The translations under genes and the position numbers were made by a program. This document shows, one piece after another, positions 1 through 7,010 of a stretch of DNA of 19,101 bases; the stretch's first letter is position 1; each line of letters opens with the position of its first letter. The notes below the pieces were generated by a model that saw only the letters and a list, made by a program, of their open reading frames with translations, was not told the DNA's origin and searched no databases. The stretch covers positions 1 to 19,101 of the forward strand of contig CAYYOS010000031.1 of assembly GCA_964473355.1 (NCBI GenBank), in the 5' to 3' direction. This DNA comes from CAYYOS01 sp964473355 (GTDB taxonomy: Bacteria > Pseudomonadota > Gammaproteobacteria > Burkholderiales > REEB80).

Positions 1-71
1 TTATTGTCATCAAACTTTTAAAACTTTCCTATAGCATTAGCCTCCCATAGCCTCACAACGGCGAGGTCACC

Positions 72-719
72 ATGCACGATGATAACCATGAATTAATTCA
101 CGACGCCATTGTTGGCGCCTTTGGTTTAGAGCCAGGCGAAACCCAGGTGAGTATTAAAGGCGATGCCTCCATGCGCGAGACTGTGCCGATACGGCCGCGC
201 CAAACCAGCGTAGTGGATCGACACGCGCAAAAACTCTTGGAAGTTTGCGAATGGCTCTTAAAGAAAACCGGCTGCTACAGTATTTATATTGGCTTTAACA
301 GTTCCGAAATTCGTACCGAATCCGTTTTTAATCCTTTTTCCTATGAAATTCATGACGCCGAAAATTTAGTGAAGGATGATTATTGCGAACGCCATTTTAT
401 AGAAATGCCCTACCAGGAAAAAATGCGCTTTATTCATAAGTTGCGGAGTATCACGCAAAAGGGTTTGTTGCGTGAATATATGCCGCTGCATTGGCGCAGG
501 AGCATGGGCGAAGAGCATGTTCATTGGCGACCACTGGCTAAGGATCAAATTAGGCGAATCATCGAGTCATTAAATCAGCTACGCAAAATCGATGGATTTT
601 ATTTGCGTAACGCAGCGATATCCTTAAGTCAGCGTGTGGTGCGGGCATCCTTTAATTGCGATGGCACGTATATTGTCGCAGCGGAACATTTTCCGAGGTT
701 TGTGGAAGATAGTATTTAA
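72..719 (+). CDS. Hypothetical protein, 215 aa, family not recognised
   Basis: I do not recognise this protein. It opens with ATG four bases after a GAGGT Shine-Dalgarno-like stretch at 63-67, which supports both the start and real translation. The product looks soluble: no signal peptide and no hydrophobic segment long enough to span a membrane. It is rich in charged and aromatic residues. The first 45 or so residues look loosely structured. A mixed helix/strand body follows, with a Trp/His-rich patch at about residues 140-153 (HWRRSMGEEHVHW) and a helix at about 155-170. Four cysteines are scattered and form no CxxC pair. It stands alone: the next gene, phoU, is convergent and lies beyond a repeat-filled gap of about 490 bp. 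Its function cannot be inferred from the neighbours. Codon use resembles that of the other genes in the window. Confidence 0.75.
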   Translation: MHDDNHELIHDAIVGAFGLEPGETQVSIKGDASMRETVPIRPRQTSVVDRHAQKLLEVCEWLLKKTGCYSIYIGFNSSEIRTESVFNPFSYEIHDAENLVKDDYCERHFIEMPYQEKMRFIHKLRSITQKGLLREYMPLHWRRSMGEEHVHWRPLAKDQIRRIIESLNQLRKIDGFYLRNAAISLSQRVVRASFNCDGTYIVAAEHFPRFVEDSI

Positions 720-994
720 ATTTATGTAGTTAAAATATCCCACAGGTACACAAACAGTGTCCGGGTGTTTGGGACCCTTGCCCCACCGCCGAGCAGCGCA
801 GCCAAGCCAGGAGGTCTCGGCGAGCATTGTTCGAATCCCGAGGCGCTTTAGCGCCAAGGTTGAGTTGCGCAGCCGCCTGGCTTGGTTAAGCCGCACAGGG
901 AACCCGTCAGGGCGGATGGGGAGGGTGGCCTTTTCTCGGGTTACTTTCTTTAAGGCCTTACAAAAGAAGGGCGACCGCTTGAGCAGGAGCAGTG

Positions 995-1012
995 CCTACG
1001 CCTTGGCGTAGG
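995..1012. repeat. Perfect 8-bp-stem hairpin in the copy-1 insert
   Basis: CCTACGCC and GGCGTAGG are separated by two T's. This lies in the part of the repeat missing from copy 2. The stem is strong, but no T-run follows on either strand, so it is not a standard intrinsic terminator. Confidence 0.6.
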
Positions 1013-1113
1013 TGCGACGCGAAAGCGGGATGCGGGGCCCGGAATAAGAACGCAGTCGCCTGGCATCCCTTCCGCTGCCCGATCCCGCTAACGCGGGTCC
1101 CGCGTTCAACGCT

Positions 1114-1127
1114 CTAGGGCGCCCTAG
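1114..1127. repeat. 14-bp perfect palindrome CTAGGGCGCCCTAG
   Basis: This is a fully self-complementary 14-mer inside repeat copy 1, directly before the TGTCGGG/CCCGACA hairpin. It is absent from copy 2. It could be a protein-binding site or part of the folded structure of the element. No function is shown by the sequence. Confidence 0.55.
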
Positions 1128-1212
1128 CTGTCGGGCTACCCCCGACAAGTTAATATAGAAGCCTGGATTCCCGCTTCTCGCGGGAATGACGAGAGCGTTA
1201 GGGGCCCCGTGG

Positions 1213-1914
1213 TTACTCTAAAACTTCCCGTTCCATTTCTTCAACGCTAGTATGGCGAACGTCCTTGCCCTTCACCATATAAACCACATATTCCCCCATA
1301 TTTTTCGCATGGTCGCCAATACGTTCCAGGGCTTTGGCAATAAACAAGATCTCTATGGAAAGGGAAATAGTCCGAGGGTCTTCCATCATAAAGGTAATCA
1401 AATGCCGCAGGATGGAGCGAAATTCTTCATCGACTTGAAGATCTTGCCTAGCAACATCGACCGCGGTGGCAACCTCCAAACGCGCAAAGGCATCCAACGA
1501 TTTGTGCAGCATCTCCACAGCGAGCCCGCTCATACGCATAATGTCGGTAAAGCGGGGCGCGTACAAGCGATCAGCCTCATAGAGCAACTTACTCATGCGC
1601 GCGATTTTTTCCGCTTCATCGCCGATACGTTCTAAATCGGTAATGGTTTTCACAATCATCATCACCATACGCAAATCACCGGCGGTGGGTTGACGACGCG
1701 CGATAATATGATTGCAGTCCTCATCGATTGCTACTTCCATTGCATTGACGCGATGGTCTTCGGCCATGACGTGATTCGCCAGGGTGACATTTCCGGTAGT
1801 CAGCGCTTCCATGGCCTTGATAATTTGTTCCTCGACGAAACCGCCCATTTGTAGAACGCGCCCGCGCACCGCTTCCAACTCGGCGTCAAATTGTCTTGAT
1901 GTATGTTCCTGCAT
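1213..1914 (-). CDS. phoU: Phosphate signalling protein PhoU
   Basis: PhoU is the cytoplasmic all-helical protein that links the Pst phosphate transporter to the PhoR/PhoB two-component system and restrains the Pho response when phosphate is ample. The 233-aa length is typical. The two PhoU repeats are clear, each carrying the metal-binding E/D-rich signature: DLERIGDEAEKI at residues 93-104 and ALERIGDHAKNM at 195-206. The ATG is preceded by GGAGA four bases upstream, which fixes the start. It is the last gene of a sixA–rpiA–phoU run on the minus strand, 60 bp after rpiA. It may also have its own promoter, since a Pho-box-like sequence lies in that gap. No pst or phoBR genes lie in the window. 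Downstream transcription runs into the repeat at 773-1191, whose hairpins lack T-runs. Confidence 0.95.
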   Translation of the reverse strand: MQEHTSRQFDAELEAVRGRVLQMGGFVEEQIIKAMEALTTGNVTLANHVMAEDHRVNAMEVAIDEDCNHIIARRQPTAGDLRMVMMIVKTITDLERIGDEAEKIARMSKLLYEADRLYAPRFTDIMRMSGLAVEMLHKSLDAFARLEVATAVDVARQDLQVDEEFRSILRHLITFMMEDPRTISLSIEILFIAKALERIGDHAKNMGEYVVYMVKGKDVRHTSVEEMEREVLE

Positions 1915-1948
1915 ATTTTCTCCGTTCTTAAGAAGCGTATCCCACTAT

Positions 1949-1966
1949 TTCAGAGACATATGACAA
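1949..1966 (-). promoter_or_regulatory. Possible Pho box (PhoB site) upstream of phoU
   Basis: On the minus strand this reads TTGTCATATGTCTCTGAA. The E. coli PHO box has two 7-bp repeats close to CTGTCAT separated by 4 AT-rich bases. Here the first unit (TTGTCAT) matches 6 of 7 and the second (CTCTGAA) only 4 of 7. It lies 34-52 bp before the phoU start, a plausible position. The match is weak and could be chance, so this is a suggestion only. Confidence 0.25.
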
Positions 1967-1974
1967 TAATATGG

Positions 1975-2634
1975 CTATCTAGATATTGTCCGCACGCCGC
2001 TCGCTTCAGCTAATAACAAGACATCGGCGCCGCGCAAAGCAAATAAACCGTTAGTCACCACGCCGGGAATATTGTTTATCGTTCTTTCCAATTCGCTGGG
2101 GTTTAGAATTTCCAGCCCGCGCACATCCAGAATGACATTGCCGTTGTCGGTGGTGAACCCCTGGCGGAGCGCCGGCTGACCGCCCAGTTTAACCATTTCT
2201 CGTGCAACCCAGCTGCGCGCCATGGGTATGACCTCGATAGGCAAAGGAAATTTGCCCAACACATTGACGAGCTTGCTAGCGTCCGCGATGCATATAAATT
2301 TTTGCGCGACCGCCGCCACGATCTTTTCCCGCGTGAGCGCGCCGCCCCCGCCTTTGATCATAGCTAAGCCAGCAGTGATTTCATCAGCCCCGTCTACATA
2401 CACCGGCAATTTATCCACGCTATTTAAATCGAGAACCGCAATCCCGTGTTTTTTGAGGCGCGCCGCTGAGGCGTCGGAGCTGGCGACCGTGCCTTCAATT
2501 TTGTGTTTGATTTTTGCGAGTTCATCGATAAAAAAGTTTGCAGTAGAACCCGTTCCCACGCCTATGATGGCGTCATTTGGCAGGTAGGCAATCGCCGCCT
2601 GCGCTACCGATAATTTTAATTCGTCTTGAGTCAT
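1975..2634 (-). CDS. rpiA: Ribose-5-phosphate isomerase A
   Basis: RpiA interconverts ribose 5-phosphate and ribulose 5-phosphate in the non-oxidative pentose phosphate pathway, supplying ribose for nucleotides. The 219 aa equal the length of the E. coli enzyme. The active-site motifs fall at the same numbering: GTGSTA at 27-32 (phosphate and sugar binding), DGADE at 81-85 and KGGGGALTREK at 94-104, giving Asp81, Asp84, Lys94 and the catalytic base Glu103. The ATG is preceded by AAGGATT, a good ribosome-binding site. The gene lies 33 bp after sixA and 60 bp before phoU on the same strand, so it is probably co-transcribed with both. Linkage of rpiA to phoU recurs in betaproteobacteria (from memory, not searched). 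Confidence 0.97.
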   Translation of the reverse strand: MTQDELKLSVAQAAIAYLPNDAIIGVGTGSTANFFIDELAKIKHKIEGTVASSDASAARLKKHGIAVLDLNSVDKLPVYVDGADEITAGLAMIKGGGGALTREKIVAAVAQKFICIADASKLVNVLGKFPLPIEVIPMARSWVAREMVKLGGQPALRQGFTTDNGNVILDVRGLEILNPSELERTINNIPGVVTNGLFALRGADVLLLAEASGVRTISR

Positions 2635-2667
2635 AATCCTTAATTCAAAAGTGGAAAGTGCAGAGAC

Positions 2668-3120
2668 TTACTCCAAAATTTCTGGGTTAATCACCGCCTT
2701 CAGTACGACGTTCACACTATCACGTTCCCGGCTGGCTAGCCACCATACTGCTGATTTCTTAATAGAAAAGTCACCCTGCCTGCTGCAGAGTAAACGACAA
2801 ACCAGTTGTCCCAAGGTTGGTTGATGACCTACCACTACCACTACGTCATTGCCCTTGGGCCAATTCACGCAACGAAGGATGGAACTTGGGCTGGCATCCA
2901 AGCCAAGTTCTTCGCGGGTCTCAAACGTAGCGCGTAAGGTCTTAGCAGTTTGCTGAGTGCGTGTCGCGGGGCTAACTAATAACTGATACTCCGTGGGCAG
3001 ATGTTTCTTTAGCCATGTGGCAGTTAACTTGGCGTCGTTCAAGCCTTTTGGTGTAAGCTTGCGTTTCTCATCAGGTCGTCCGTCTTCGGCTTCTGCATGC
3101 CGCCATAAAATGAGTTCCAT
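2668..3120 (-). CDS. sixA: Phosphohistidine phosphatase SixA
   Basis: SixA is a small histidine-phosphatase-superfamily enzyme that removes phosphate from phosphohistidine on proteins (in E. coli ArcB, and PTS-Ntr components). The 150-aa chain keeps the catalytic core. The shortened RHG motif is RHAEAED at residues 7-13, with nucleophile His8. SPATRTQQTA at 50-59 carries the second Arg. VVGHQPTLGQLV from about 97 carries the second His (His99). The length is close to the usual 150-165 aa, and there is no signal peptide or membrane segment. Its AAAGGA ribosome-binding site is well placed. It heads the minus-strand run with rpiA and phoU and is divergent from ppk1; sixA next to ppk1 is a recurring arrangement. 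Whether it acts on a Pho-system kinase here is inference. Confidence 0.9.
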   Translation of the reverse strand: MELILWRHAEAEDGRPDEKRKLTPKGLNDAKLTATWLKKHLPTEYQLLVSPATRTQQTAKTLRATFETREELGLDASPSSILRCVNWPKGNDVVVVVGHQPTLGQLVCRLLCSRQGDFSIKKSAVWWLASRERDSVNVVLKAVINPEILE

Positions 3121-3158
3121 AACCGTCCTTTTACTGAGTGAGGTTTTAAGCCGGCTCT

Positions 3159-3187
3159 ATTCTAGAACATTCTCTTTTGAATAGTAA
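3159..3187 (-). promoter_or_regulatory. Weak sigma-70-like promoter for sixA–rpiA–phoU
   Basis: On the minus strand a TTACTA -35-like hexamer (3 of 6 matches) and a TAGAAT -10 hexamer (5 of 6) are spaced 17 bp apart. They lie 39 bp or more before the sixA ATG, in the AT-rich divergent gap shared with ppk1. The -10 is good and the -35 poor. Confidence 0.3.
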
Positions 3188-3274
3188 TCACAGGGCACAA
3201 GATAGATGAAAAAATAAAACTTCAGTAACATAAGTTAAACACTACAACTTTCATTATTAATATATTTCTGCCTT

Positions 3275-5352
3275 ATGACTGTTCATACTTCTCCCGAGTA
3301 TTTTTTAAATCGTGAACTGGGTTTGCTTAAGTTCAATGAGCGGGTATTGGCTCAGGCGCAAGACGAGCAAAACCCATTATTGGAGCGACTCCGTTTTTTA
3401 TGCATCGTCAGTAGCAATCTCGACGAATTTTTTGAGATTCGAGTGGCCGGGCTGAAAGAGCAAATTAAGTTGAATGCGCTATTAACTAGGCCGGACGGCA
3501 TGCCCGCGCGCCAGGTGTTTGCGGAAGTCAGCCGCTATGCGCATCGTTTGGTAGACCATCAATACAGTTTGTTAAACGAAGTAATTTTACCGGGCCTGGC
3601 ACAACAGGACATACNNNNNNNNNNATTCGCCGAACGGATTGGGATGACGAACAACGCGCATGGATAAAAAATTATTTCTTCCAAGAATTAATGCCCATCT
3701 TAACGCCCATAGGCTTAGACCCAGCGCACCCCTTTCCTAGGGTGTTAAACAAAAGTCTTAATTTTGCCGTGGAATTGGAAGGCAAGGACGCCTTTGGCCG
3801 TAATTCTGGTGCCGCTGTGGTGCAAGCGCCCCGGGCATTGCCAAGGGTAATTCGCATGCCGCCTAAGGTTGCGCATTGCCAAGACGGGTTGGTTTTTTTA
3901 TCTTCTATTTTGCACGCACATGTTGGCGAATTATTTTCCGGTATGCAGATAAAAGGTTGTTATCAGTTTCGCGTTACGCGCAATAGCGACTTATTTGTAG
4001 ACGAAGAGGAGGTCAAAAATCTTAAGGCGGCTTTGCAAGGCGAATTGCCGCACCGGCATTTCGGCAATGCCGTGCGCTTGGAGGTGGCGGACAATTGTTC
4101 GCCGGCGATGGCGGAATTTTTGCTTTCTCAGTTTGGTTTAGGGCATGACGACTTCTATCAAGTAAACGGGCCGGTGAATTTAGTGCGCTTAATGCAAGTA
4201 CCAGACTGGGTAGATCGCCCCGATCTAAAATATCCGCCATTTATTCCGGGGCTGCCTGCGTTAATTCATAAACGCCCCAATATGTTTAAAGCGATATCCA
4301 AATGTGACATTTTGTTGCACCACCCTTACCAGTCCTTTGACCCGGTATTAGATTTTATTAGCCAGGCCACGGCCGATCCACAAGTGTTGGCGATAAAACA
4401 AACTGTTTACCGCACCGGTACTGACTCGGCGTTGATGGCGGCGTTGATAGAAGCTGCGCATAAGGGTAAAGAAGTGACGGTGGTGCTGGAATTATTAGCA
4501 CGTTTTGATGAAGAGGCAAACATAAACTGGGCGGCGAAATTAGAAGATGCCGGCGCGCATGTCGTGTACGGCGTGGTAGGACACAAAACCCACGCCAAAA
4601 TGGTGATGGTAGTGCGCCGCGAAGAAAACGGGCTTAAACGGTACGTGCACTTAGGAACGGGCAATTATCATCCGCGCACGGCGAAGCTGTATACCGATTT
4701 TGGATTGTTCACCTGCAGAGAAGACATTTGCCTGGATGTTCACGATGTATTCACGCAGTTAACCGGTTTATCCAAGGCGGGTTCGTTGCGCCGTTTATGG
4801 CAGTCTCCGTTCACTTTACATCAGCAGGTGATGCGCGCCATACGTAGCGAGGCGGAGCACGCGCGCGCCGGGAAACCGGCGGTGATCATTGCCAAAATGA
4901 ATGCGCTGCTCGAGCCCTATATTATCCAGGCTTTGTATGAGGCGTCCGCCGCGGGGGTAAAGATTGATTTAATTGTCCGCGGCGTGTGCGCATTGCGTCC
5001 CGGCCTGCCGGGCGTTTCCGAGAATATCCGGGTGCGCTCTATCATAGGCCGATTTTTGGAGCATGAACGCATTTTTTATTTTTACAACAATGGTGCTCAG
5101 GATGTTTATCTAGCGAGTGCCGACTGGATGGATCGAAATTTTTTTAGACGCATTGAAGTATGTTTTCCAGTACTCGATAAGCGCCTCAAAAAACGCGTGA
5201 TCCAGGAAGGTTTAAAAACCTATTTAAAAGACAATACGCGTGCATGGATAATGGATGAGGACGGCAACTATCGACGCCGGGCTAGCCGCCAAGGTAGAAA
5301 ATTTAGCGCCCAGGATGAGCTGCTTAGCACCCTAGTAAAACCCGTAAAATAA
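3275..5352 (+). CDS. ppk1: Polyphosphate kinase 1, intact but crossed by a 10-N assembly gap
   Basis: PPK1 makes inorganic polyphosphate from ATP and works in reverse. The N-terminal domain opens with FLNRELGLLKFNERVL, followed by SSNLDEFFEIRVAGLKEQ. The reading frame enters a run of ten N's after 113 residues. Read in the next frame from 3625, it resumes directly with IRRTDWDDEQRAWI and LTPIGLDPAHPFP, as in the family, and continues for 575 residues. The frame change is therefore due to the arbitrary gap length; the true gap should be 8, 11 or similar (2 mod 3). Total length is about 690 aa, as expected. The phosphorylated His is in HLGTGNYHPRTAKLY (codon 4648-4650) and the second catalytic His is in LEHERIF (codon 5062-5064). 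ADWMDRNFFRRIE follows. No Shine-Dalgarno is visible before the ATG; TTAATAT lies close upstream, so the leader may be very short. It ends one base from the convergent ppx stop. Confidence 0.95.
3615..3624. other. Assembly gap (10 N)
   Basis: Ten undetermined bases lie inside ppk1. The frames on either side agree only if the true length is 2 mod 3, so ten is a placeholder and not a measured length. Confidence 0.97.
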
Positions 5353-5353
5353 C

Positions 5354-6856
5354 TTAACTTGTTTTACTCTCGGGCATCATGGTTTGTTCTGCTAAAAGCT
5401 GCAGGTGCAGCCCCGCGTCTTTCCAGCGTCGCGCTTCTTCCAGTAACGCTGCCTCGGAAAGCGGATTTTTTTCCAACCAGCTTTGCGGCAATTGCAGGGC
5501 AAAACCAGTCTCGGTAGCGGCAAGCTGCATAGTGGAAAGTGCCAAATCGTTACGGCTGCGGTAAAACAACACGGCTAGGCGTAGAGCCAGGATCAGGAGT
5601 TTATTGTCATCCTTGATAGACAAATTCGGGTCCTTCAAGGAACCTTTTTGCATGCGCACCAGCAGCGACAGATGCGCTTGATCCCATTTCGAAAACCCTG
5701 GCATATCGGCGTTTTCCAAAACATAAGCCGAATGCTTATGGTACCCGGAATGCGCAATGGATAAGCCGATTTCATGCAAACGCGCGGCCCAAATCAAATG
5801 TTTTAGCACAATCGGTCGCGGCTCCGGAACGAGCTCTCTAAATAACGCCACGCTTAACTTTTCAACCCGCCGAGCTTGGCGCACATCGACGTGATAGCGC
5901 CGCATAAATTGGGTTACGGTGGCCTCGCGCATATCATGGTGATGAAAGCGGCCTAACAGATCGTAAAGTACACCTTCTCGCAACGCTCCGCTGGCTGCGG
6001 TCATGCGCCGAATCTTGAGTTCCGAAAAAGCGGCGGACAATATTGCAAAACCGCCCGGCAGTACCGCTTTGCGGTCGCCTTTTAAACCAGGCATATCTAA
6101 ACGCTCGATATCACCTGCCTCCAAAAGGGCGTTGCGCAGCCGCGCTAAACCTTCGCTGGTGATGCCGCGATCGCTAAATTGATTCTGCTCTAAAATTTCC
6201 GAAAGCGCTTTAGCGGTGCCTGAGGAACCTACCGCTTCTTGCCAATGACGATCGGAGAATTCGCTGGCAATGCCCTGAATCTCTAGCCGCGCTTGGACTT
6301 CGGCATCGTGCAAGCCGTGTTTAGTAATTTTTCCGCCGGGAAAAAAGCGCTCGCTATATGAAACGCAACCCATATGCAGACTTTCCATTTTTCGCGGCTT
6401 AAAGCCCGCGCCGATAATAAACTCTGTAGAACCCCCGCCAATATCTACGACCAATCGCTTCTGTGCGGTGGTGGGTAAGCTATGTGCCGCGCCGACGTAA
6501 ATCAACCGGGCTTCCTCTCGGCCGGAAATAACCTCAATGGGCACGCTTAGAATTTTCTCGGCTTCCCTTAAAAAGGTTTGAGCGTTCTTTGCGATTCGCA
6601 ATGTATTGGTTCCGACCGCGCGAATCGAATCAGCGGGTATGCCGCGCAAGCGTTCGGAAAACCGACCCAAGGCAGCGAGCGCCCGCTGTTGGGCGTCTTC
6701 ATCCAGCTCGCCACTGGTAGTCAGGCCAGTCGCCAAACGTACCGGTTCTCGCAGGGAATCCAGGGGATAAAGCTGGTCGTCGACCACGCGGGCAACCTGG
6801 AGACGAAAGCTATTGGAGCCTAGGTCGACCGCTGCTATCGGTGAATTTTCGGGCAC
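5354..6856 (-). CDS. ppx: Exopolyphosphatase (Ppx/GppA family)
   Basis: Ppx removes terminal phosphates from polyphosphate; the related GppA acts on pppGpp, and sequence alone does not fully separate them. The 500 aa match the long, four-domain form. The actin-like ATPase fold shows the phosphate-1 loop DLGSNS at residues 11-16, the catalytic Glu in SGREEARLIY at 111-120, and the second phosphate loop VVDIGGGSTE at 137-146. The C-terminal half has the HD-like helical domain, with HLIWAARLHEIG at 352-363 and HSGYHKH at 368-374. The start is GTG, with only a weak GGAT-type ribosome site. A strong extended -10 sequence lies about 28 bp upstream. Pairing with ppk1 favours exopolyphosphatase. The gene meets ppk1 tail to tail with one base between stop codons, leaving no room for a terminator. 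Confidence 0.92.
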   Translation of the reverse strand: MPENSPIAAVDLGSNSFRLQVARVVDDQLYPLDSLREPVRLATGLTTSGELDEDAQQRALAALGRFSERLRGIPADSIRAVGTNTLRIAKNAQTFLREAEKILSVPIEVISGREEARLIYVGAAHSLPTTAQKRLVVDIGGGSTEFIIGAGFKPRKMESLHMGCVSYSERFFPGGKITKHGLHDAEVQARLEIQGIASEFSDRHWQEAVGSSGTAKALSEILEQNQFSDRGITSEGLARLRNALLEAGDIERLDMPGLKGDRKAVLPGGFAILSAAFSELKIRRMTAASGALREGVLYDLLGRFHHHDMREATVTQFMRRYHVDVRQARRVEKLSVALFRELVPEPRPIVLKHLIWAARLHEIGLSIAHSGYHKHSAYVLENADMPGFSKWDQAHLSLLVRMQKGSLKDPNLSIKDDNKLLILALRLAVLFYRSRNDLALSTMQLAATETGFALQLPQSWLEKNPLSEAALLEEARRWKDAGLHLQLLAEQTMMPESKTS

Positions 6857-6883
6857 GATTTATCCGCTATGCTAGGTGGGCGC

Positions 6884-6892
6884 ATTATACCA
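6884..6892 (-). promoter_or_regulatory. Extended -10 promoter for ppx (TGGTATAAT)
   Basis: Read on the minus strand this is TGGTATAAT, a perfect TATAAT preceded by the TGn extension. No -35 hexamer appears 16-18 bp upstream, which is normal for extended -10 promoters. Transcription would start roughly 20 bp before the ppx GTG. Confidence 0.55.
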
Positions 6893-7010
6893 GCAGCAGC
6901 TTACCGGCCTGGAGCGCGCCTCAAGTTTTTTAAGGCGGGAGTAATTTAAGGGTTTAACTGAATCGCAGCTTTTCGTTTGTGCAAGATTGCGTTACTCTGA
7001 TAAATTTCCT

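Larger units (their letters stand above)
773..1191 (+). repeat. Dispersed hairpin-rich repeat, copy 1 (long form)
   Basis: This stretch fills the gap between the first gene and phoU. It matches the reverse complement of 13700-13959 over most of the shorter copy. Shared blocks include CCCCACCGCCGAGCAGCGCA at 781-800, CGAATCCCGAGG, AGTTGCGCAGCCGCCTGGCT, GGGGAGGGTGGCCTTTTCT and GGTTACTTTCTT. At the right end lie two shared stem-loops: TGTCGGG/CCCGACA (1129-1135 and 1141-1147) and ATTCCCGC/GCGGGAAT (1167-1174 and 1180-1187), each with a 5-nt loop. About 130 bp at roughly 990-1125 is absent from copy 2. Open frames through it on both strands are not believed to be genes, because a 1-bp length difference between copies breaks the frame. 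Hairpins of the ATTCCC...GGGAAT kind are common in proteobacterial intergenic repeats. There is no transposase and no clear target-site duplication. Confidence 0.85.

Noticed and set aside
825..855. tRNA-like T-arm sequence GTTCGAATCCC in repeat copy 1
   Set aside because: No acceptor stem, D-arm or anticodon arm can be drawn around it, and copy 2 has CTCGAATCCC. It is part of the repeat and not a tRNA.
624..1011. Open frames of 84-90 codons on both strands in the gap after the first gene
   Set aside because: They lie mostly inside the repeat, one overlaps the first gene, and frame is not kept in the second repeat copy.
1167..1187. Neisserial dRS3 element (ATTCCC-8N-GGGAAT)
   Set aside because: Spacing between the arms is 9 and the surrounding repeat differs from neisserial arrays. 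The resemblance is to a widespread class of proteobacterial hairpins.
3121..3274. Pho box in the sixA–ppk1 divergent gap
   Set aside because: Only one imperfect half-site (CTTTCAT) is present, with no partner at the right spacing.
3275..3667. ppk1 as a frameshifted pseudogene
   Set aside because: The shift coincides exactly with ten N's; sequence on both sides is intact PPK1.
6910..6935. Terminator from the CGCCT...AGGCG hairpin around a T-run between ppx and ilvA
   Set aside because: The stem is only 5 bp, the T's lie in the loop, and the site is between two divergent gene starts where no terminator is needed.
6987..7010. TTG start giving ilvA eight extra residues
   Set aside because: The family alignment begins near the ATG at 7011 and the TTG has no ribosome site.
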